Below, one piece after another: positions 5,855 through 9,759 of a stretch of 9,759 nucleotides of DNA. Every line of letters begins with the position of its first letter. Within the stretch, counting starts at the first letter, position 1. Under the pieces are notes generated by a model, which worked only from the letters and a program-made list of their open reading frames with translations, did no database searches and was not told the DNA's origin. The position numbers and the translations under genes were made by a program. The DNA comes from an uncultured Candidatus Melainabacteria bacterium (GTDB lineage: Bacteria > Cyanobacteriota > Vampirovibrionia > Gastranaerophilales > Gastranaerophilaceae). Location of the stretch: assembly GCA_934777245.1 (NCBI GenBank), contig CAKVND010000061.1, forward strand, positions 1-9,759, given 5' to 3'.

Positions 5855-5898
5855 AAAATAACAATCGCGCAGTGAATTCACTACGCGATTGTTATTTT
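5855..5898 (-). terminator. Strong intrinsic terminator after ribosomal protein S1
   Basis: AAAATAACAATCGCG pairs perfectly with CGCGATTGTTATTTT. Inside is the palindrome AGTGAATTCACT, separated from the outer stem by one C-A mismatch. It begins 18 bases past the S1 stop and has A/T tracts on both sides, so it may work in both directions. Confidence 0.85.
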
Positions 5899-5916
5899 AT
5901 TTATTTTGTTCCAAAA

Positions 5917-6972
5917 TCATTCCGCATCAGGCAATCCTAAAGAAATTCGCTTATCCTTTGGATTAAACTTAACAATTTTAGTATTTATTTTATCTCCGGA
6001 TTTTAAAATACAATTATTTGCATTTTGATAATCTGCTAACGCTGATTGCGGAAGCAAAGCTTCTACCCCCGGTAAAACTTCTACAAAAGCACCAAAGGTT
6101 TTTATTCTTGTAATAACACCTTCTTTAACATCGCCTTCTTTTAACTCTTCTTCCGCCTTAATCCAAGGATCCGGTTCTGTATTTTTAAGACTCAAACTAA
6201 TTCTCTGCTTGTTATAGTCTACATCAATAATTTCAACATTAATTTCTTGACCAACTTTTAATAAATCAGTCGGATGTTCTACCCACTTCCAAGAAATTTG
6301 TGAAAGTGGAAGCAAGCAATCAACACCACCAACATTCACAAACGCTCCGAAATCTGTAATTCTTACAACTTCACCTTTAACAACTTGACCGACTTCCACT
6401 TGTTCAAATACGCTCTTACGAGTTTCAGCCAAATTTGATTCATAAACTTTTCTGTTTGACAAAATTAAGTTGTTTTGAGATTTATCTAGAGATAAAATCT
6501 TAACATCAATCTTGTCGCCAACATTTGATATAGTTTCTCTGGCACAAAGTTGACCTTGAGGAATAAAGCCTTGAACTCCTGACACATCAACTACAACGCC
6601 ACCTCTAACAATTTGAGAAACAACAACAGAAATTGTTTCATCTGCTTCTTTAATTTTTTCTAATTCAGCCCATGTATGTGCAAGATGAACTTTTTTGTAT
6701 GAAAGCAAAAATTTACCATTCTCATCACAATCTTGAGTAATTAGAAATTCATATTCTGTATTTTTTTCTAAAACATTTTCTACTTTTGCATTTTTGTCTG
6801 ATGAAACTTCATAACTAGGAACAAAAGCTGCGCTTTTTGAACCTATATCAACAATTGCGCCATTAGATTCATAATCACAAACAATACCTTTTACGATATC
6901 CCCACGTTTAAAATTGTAGTCATACTTCGCTAAAAGTGATTCAAAATCACAATCTGAATACTGTTGAACCAT
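5917..6972 (-). CDS. rpsA: 30S ribosomal protein S1 (four S1 domains)
   Basis: A 351-residue protein made of four S1 RNA-binding OB folds at about 21-91, 107-174, 190-258 and 275-350. The third and fourth carry the most typical signatures (FGAFVNVGGVDCLLP, then HPTDLLKVGQ; FGAFVEVLPGVEALLP). S1 proteins bind mRNA on the small ribosomal subunit and help initiation. E. coli S1 has six domains and Cyanobacteria have a shorter form, so this compact version suits a cyanobacterial relative. The start is taken at the ATG at 6972 because AAGGAG lies 6 bases upstream. A GTG at 6999 would extend the frame by 9 residues but falls at the predicted transcription start. It has its own promoter behind the ketosynthase gene and a strong terminator. 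A general S1-domain RNA-binding protein is the alternative. Confidence 0.85.
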   Translation of the reverse strand: MVQQYSDCDFESLLAKYDYNFKRGDIVKGIVCDYESNGAIVDIGSKSAAFVPSYEVSSDKNAKVENVLEKNTEYEFLITQDCDENGKFLLSYKKVHLAHTWAELEKIKEADETISVVVSQIVRGGVVVDVSGVQGFIPQGQLCARETISNVGDKIDVKILSLDKSQNNLILSNRKVYESNLAETRKSVFEQVEVGQVVKGEVVRITDFGAFVNVGGVDCLLPLSQISWKWVEHPTDLLKVGQEINVEIIDVDYNKQRISLSLKNTEPDPWIKAEEELKEGDVKEGVITRIKTFGAFVEVLPGVEALLPQSALADYQNANNCILKSGDKINTKIVKFNPKDKRISLGLPDAE

Positions 6973-6977
6973 TCGAT

Positions 6978-6983
6978 TCTCCT
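6978..6983 (-). promoter_or_regulatory. Ribosome binding site that fixes the S1 start
   Basis: AAGGAG ends 5 bases before the ATG at 6972. The upstream in-frame GTG at 6999 has no such site. Confidence 0.8.
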
Positions 6984-7005
6984 TTTTTATAATAAACACG
7001 AGCTA

Positions 7006-7034
7006 ATTATATCATAAAAAGCGAAAAACGACAA
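7006..7034 (-). promoter_or_regulatory. Strong promoter of the S1 gene
   Basis: TTGTCG (7034-7029), a 17-base spacer ending in TGA, and a perfect TATAAT (7011-7006) make an extended -10 promoter. Initiation is expected around 6999, giving a leader of about 27 bases. It begins 22 bases past the ketosynthase stop, and no terminator is seen between the two genes, so readthrough from that gene is also possible. Confidence 0.75.
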
Positions 7035-7055
7035 TAGGCAATGAATTTACAGTTG

Positions 7056-8153
7056 TTAAATTCTTTCAGCTGCAGTTCTACTCAATAATATAGCAGTATT
7101 TGTACCACCAAAACCAAAAGATGTACATAGACAAGATTTTATACTTTTAAGAGTTGTGTTTTTATCTGCTAAATATATTTGCGGAATATCCATGTCATAT
7201 TCATTGTCATAAATATGTGGAAAAACTTGCCCTTTACCATTTTCTAAAAGTTTACAACAAAGTGCAATTTCAAGGCTTGCAGCCGCACCCAAACAATGTC
7301 CGGTAAGAGGTTTTGTAGAACTAGCCGGAACATTAGAGCCGAATACGTTATAAATAGCACGTCCTTCCATCAAATCATTCGCTAAAGTACCGGTTCCATG
7401 AAGGTTTATGTAATCAACCGTTTTAACATTACCTAATGCTAGTCTGATTGCTCTTTCTGCTTCAACCCCCTCCGGGTCCGGAGTTGTCGCATGATAAAAA
7501 TCTGTCGTTTCACCGATTCCCGCAATTTCGATTTCGTTATCTTTTGCAGAGCCTGATTCTACGATAAAAGCCGCCACACCTTCTCCTATATTAATCCCTT
7601 TTCTATTTTTACTAAAAGGAATTGTCGGCTCTTTAGATAATATTTCGAGCGAATCAAAGCCATATATAGGAACTTTTGCCAAACTATCCACACCAACTAC
7701 TAATACTTGCTTTGCAACTTTTTTATCCAAAAGATTTTTAGCTATAGAAAAAGCTTTTATGCCGGACGAACAAGCTGTAGATACAGAAGTATAGAAATTA
7801 TTTAAACTAAAATGTTTATATAAAAATTCCGCAGGATTACCGATTTCATAATGTTTTTCACATAATGTTTCATCATATTCTTCAACTCCGGAATTTGTTG
7901 TCGCGCAAACTACAGCCAATGAATCTTTATCAAAGTTCTCTATTCCAAAATCCTTAATACACTCTAAAACCAATCTATTACAGCGCAAGTTATAATCGGG
8001 ATTATCAATTAATGGCAAATCGCACTCAACAACACCCAAACGCTTACCATCAAGCATTTTAAACTTAGAATTGTCGCCAAGAAGCGCTCTTTCAAAGATT
8101 TCATCTATATTATTGCCTAAATTGCATATTGCATTGTATTTCGTAATCTTCAT
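7056..8153 (-). CDS. Beta-ketoacyl-ACP synthase, FabF/aryl-polyene type
   Basis: A thiolase-fold condensing enzyme that joins an acyl chain to malonyl-ACP. From Met at 8153 it has 365 residues. The Cys-His-His triad is complete: C128 in STACSSG, H252 in HGTGT and H286 in KPLTGH, followed by the C-terminal SFGFGGTN loop. It is shorter than typical FabF (about 410 residues) and resembles the ketosynthases of aryl-polyene-type clusters. The divergent neighbour looks like a chain-length factor, which supports that reading. An ATG at 8174 would add seven residues; 8153 was preferred because MKITKYNAICNLG matches the usual N-terminus. Neither start has an SD. A primary fatty-acid-synthesis role cannot be excluded, but no fab genes are adjacent. 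Confidence 0.85.
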   Translation of the reverse strand: MKITKYNAICNLGNNIDEIFERALLGDNSKFKMLDGKRLGVVECDLPLIDNPDYNLRCNRLVLECIKDFGIENFDKDSLAVVCATTNSGVEEYDETLCEKHYEIGNPAEFLYKHFSLNNFYTSVSTACSSGIKAFSIAKNLLDKKVAKQVLVVGVDSLAKVPIYGFDSLEILSKEPTIPFSKNRKGINIGEGVAAFIVESGSAKDNEIEIAGIGETTDFYHATTPDPEGVEAERAIRLALGNVKTVDYINLHGTGTLANDLMEGRAIYNVFGSNVPASSTKPLTGHCLGAAASLEIALCCKLLENGKGQVFPHIYDNEYDMDIPQIYLADKNTTLKSIKSCLCTSFGFGGTNTAILLSRTAAERI

Positions 8154-8160
8154 TTTATAG

Positions 8161-8170
8161 TATAATTTTA
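8161..8170. promoter_or_regulatory. Overlapping divergent -10 boxes between the ketosynthase and its divergent partner
   Basis: The plus strand has TATAAT at 8161-8166, six bases before the ATG at 8173. The minus strand has TAAAAT at 8170-8165, eleven bases before the ATG at 8153. Both would give almost leaderless transcripts, matching the absence of SD sequences. No good -35 boxes were found for either. Confidence 0.4.
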
Positions 8171-8172
8171 GC

Positions 8173-8688
8173 ATGAATATAGAGTCGGTATTTGTTAAAG
8201 ATTTTTATTACACAAAAGAAGCTGATACGAGTTTTTTACCACCATTGATTAGACGAAAACTCGGGAGTTTAGATAAATTCGCAATTTCTGCTATGGAAAG
8301 TGTTTATTCTAAAGAAATTGAAGAAATCGTATTTGCTTCAAAAGCCGGTGAAGCTGACAGGCTTAACAAAATAATTTCGCAATACAAAGAAATGAACGAA
8401 GTTTCTCCTGCTCAGTTTTCAGCTTCTGTGCACAATTATCCTGTTGGATTTTTCACTTTGTATAAAAAAATAAACATACCCTATTTTGCCCTTGCCGCTG
8501 GTGATAAAACTTTTAAAAACGGTTTAATCGCAGCTTCTATATCCGCTCATAAAAATGTTTTGTATGTTTATGCAGAAAAAGATTTTGCACTATCATGCTT
8601 AATCTCAAAAACAGAAGGCGAAATTGAATTAAACAATATTCCTGAAACGGCAACAGAACTAATTAAAATATTGGAGAGCAAAAAATGA
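8173..8688 (+). CDS. Beta-ketoacyl synthase-like chain-length-factor protein (Ketoacyl-synt_2 type)
   Basis: A 171-residue protein resembling the partial ketosynthases (Pfam Ketoacyl-synt_2) of aryl-polyene clusters. The family landmarks are LPPLIRRKLGSLDKFAISAM near the N-terminus, EIVFASKAGEADR in the middle, and PAQFSASVHNYPVGFF followed by YFALAAGDKTFKNGL. It has no Cys-His-His triad, so it should be a non-catalytic partner that shapes the pocket of a true ketosynthase, most likely the divergent gene next to it. It is short for the family, missing most of the C-terminal half of a thiolase fold. The ATG at 8173 overlaps the alternative ketosynthase ATG on the other strand and has no SD. 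Its stop codon overlaps the acyltransferase start (ATGA), so the two are translationally coupled. Confidence 0.75.
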   Translation: MNIESVFVKDFYYTKEADTSFLPPLIRRKLGSLDKFAISAMESVYSKEIEEIVFASKAGEADRLNKIISQYKEMNEVSPAQFSASVHNYPVGFFTLYKKINIPYFALAAGDKTFKNGLIAASISAHKNVLYVYAEKDFALSCLISKTEGEIELNNIPETATELIKILESKK

Positions 8689-9401
8689 AGATTTTACGCT
8701 CATTATTTGTAATATTATGTTTTTCAGTATTTGGAATTGGTTCAATAATTTTAAATTTTCTTTTGTTTCCATTTATAAAAGAAAATAAAGAGCTTTGCTC
8801 AGACATAATCCACAAATCGTGGAGATTTTTTACAAACTTGTTTGTTGTTTTAGGCTTGATTAAATTAGACATTAAAAGGTTAAACAAAATTGAAAATAAA
8901 GTTATCGTTTGTACACATCCAAGTTTTATTGATATTGTAATTCTGATTGGCTTAATTCCGCGCACAACGTGTTTTGCCAAAAAAGAACTTGCGCATAATC
9001 CAATCCTTAAAAATCTTGTAAACAGTATCTTTATAACAAATGAAATTGATTTAGATGAGCTAAAGGCGCAATCTAAAAAAATGCTTGATAGAGGATTTAA
9101 CGTTATTATTTTTCCGGCCGGCATAAGACACAGAAAAAATGAATATCCTAAAATCAAAAAAGGAGCTTCATTAATAGCCTTAAACGCAAACAAAAACATT
9201 GTACCAATTAGAATTTTTGATGATGAAGATTTTCTTTTTATAAATCAGCCGTTCTATGAAGCAAGCGATAAAATTGTTACGTTTGAAATAGAGCAAGGCG
9301 AAGAAATTAAACTTGATAATTATAGAAACGAAAGTGAAATTATAGAAAAGAAAAACATTACAAAAGCAATCGAAAAAGCTTTGTATTATAATAAAATGTA
9401 A
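8685..9401 (+). CDS. PlsC-type lysophospholipid/1-acylglycerol-phosphate acyltransferase family protein
   Basis: A 238-residue membrane-associated acyltransferase that would transfer an acyl chain to a glycerolipid or to the product of the neighbouring ketosynthase system. The N-terminus (5-30) is a hydrophobic anchor. Motif I is H78-PSFI-D83, the catalytic HX4D. FAKKEL at 97-102 corresponds to motif II. Motif III is FPAGIRHR at 143-150, where the usual FPEGTR has Glu replaced by Ala145, so substrate binding may differ. KKGASLIALNANKNIVPIRI follows as the motif IV region. GGAGAG precedes the ATG, which overlaps the previous stop by 4 bases. Acyltransferases of this type are regular members of aryl-polyene clusters. 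The exact acceptor cannot be told from sequence. Confidence 0.85.
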   Translation: MKILRSLFVILCFSVFGIGSIILNFLLFPFIKENKELCSDIIHKSWRFFTNLFVVLGLIKLDIKRLNKIENKVIVCTHPSFIDIVILIGLIPRTTCFAKKELAHNPILKNLVNSIFITNEIDLDELKAQSKKMLDRGFNVIIFPAGIRHRKNEYPKIKKGASLIALNANKNIVPIRIFDDEDFLFINQPFYEASDKIVTFEIEQGEEIKLDNYRNESEIIEKKNITKAIEKALYYNKM

Positions 9402-9406
9402 GATTA

Positions 9407-9415
9407 TTAAAGGGG
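9407..9415 (+). promoter_or_regulatory. Ribosome binding site of the phosphoesterase gene
   Basis: TTAAAGGGGAAACT precedes the ATG at 9421 with good SD spacing. Only 19 bases separate it from the acyltransferase stop, so the genes probably share a transcript. Confidence 0.7.
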
Positions 9416-9420
9416 AAACT

Positions 9421-9759
9421 ATGAAAATTGCAGTAATTTCTGATATACACGGCAATATGGAAGCTGTAGAAGCTGTTATGGAAGATATTTCCAAACAGCA
9501 ATGCGACAAAATTTTTGTATTAGGCGACTATGCTATGGCAGGGCCTGAACCTAATTATGCCGTAGATTATTTTATGGAACGCAAAGATAATCCAATGTTC
9601 AAAATGATTCAAGGCAACACTGATTTGATGATTGCTGATTACTCAGACGAATTGTATGCAAAGCTAAAAGAAAAAGCACCTGTTATGGCAGAAGCTCTTA
9701 AAAATGATGCTGAGATTTTAAATCCTGTTCAAAAGTCTTTTTTAAAAAACTTACCTATT
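9421..9759 (+). CDS. Calcineurin-like metallophosphoesterase, N-terminal part (cut by window edge)
   Basis: The visible 113 residues begin MKIAVISDIHGN and carry the dimetal phosphoesterase motifs: D8-x-H10-G-N, G35-D36 (LGDYAMAGPEP) and G65-N66-T67-D68. The GNTD form, rather than GNHE, and the short spacing resemble the YfcE/MJ0936-like branch, small cytosolic phosphodiesterases of mostly uncertain substrate. The C-terminal His motifs (expected GHTH-like) lie beyond the window. The gene follows the acyltransferase by 19 bases on the same strand, but the neighbourhood gives no clear reason for a shared pathway. Confidence 0.9.
   Translation, partial: MKIAVISDIHGNMEAVEAVMEDISKQQCDKIFVLGDYAMAGPEPNYAVDYFMERKDNPMFKMIQGNTDLMIADYSDELYAKLKEKAPVMAEALKNDAEILNPVQKSFLKNLPI

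Noticed and set aside
5917..5919. UGA recoded as Trp
   Set aside because: The genes use TGG for Trp, and TGA ends S1 just before a strong terminator and ends the chain-length-factor-like gene in an ATGA overlap, so TGA is a normal stop.
8663..9509. Two long minus-strand frames over the acyltransferase and phosphoesterase
   Set aside because: They are antisense shadows; the plus-strand genes carry clear catalytic motifs and SDs.

Overview
The window is AT-rich bacterial chromosome with standard bacterial gene structure. It carries a flagellin, a four-domain ribosomal S1 protein, fatty-acid/polyketide-type enzymes and many small palindromic intergenic repeats. The best guess is a gut-associated member of the Melainabacteria/Gastranaerophilales (non-photosynthetic relatives of Cyanobacteria). 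This rests on base composition, the compact S1 protein, the short Asn-rich N-terminus of the M49-like protein and the style of the repeats. It is an inference, not a proven placement.

Layout on the minus strand, right to left: a FabF-type ketosynthase (starts at 8153 or 8174, ends 7056); ribosomal protein S1 (6972-5917) with its own strong promoter and a strong terminator (5855-5898); a 700-base control region; flagellin (5216-4233) with a perfect palindromic terminator (4137-4170); an M49/DPP III-like zinc peptidase (4056-2167) with a hairpin terminator made from an intergenic repeat; about 1.1 kb of non-coding DNA packed with palindromes; and a PAS/histidine-kinase-like protein (1079 to the left edge) that has lost its catalytic residues. 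On the plus strand, from 8173: a chain-length-factor-like partial ketosynthase, a PlsC-type acyltransferase that overlaps it by 4 bases, and a calcineurin-like phosphoesterase cut by the right edge.

The ketosynthase, the chain-length-factor-like protein and the acyltransferase are the combination seen in aryl-polyene-like lipid clusters. Here the ketosynthase and its presumed partner are divergent with almost no space between their start codons. No ACP, ketoreductase or dehydratase gene is in the window.

The most interesting parts are non-coding. The flagellin upstream region holds octamer arrays in opposite orientations, a possible promoter, a hairpin followed by an attenuator-like terminator, and a near-consensus CsrA site, in that order. 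The 1080-2166 gap holds three 32-base hairpin repeats with compensatory base changes and a roughly 400-bp element with inverted ends. The degenerate histidine kinase is the most unusual protein.
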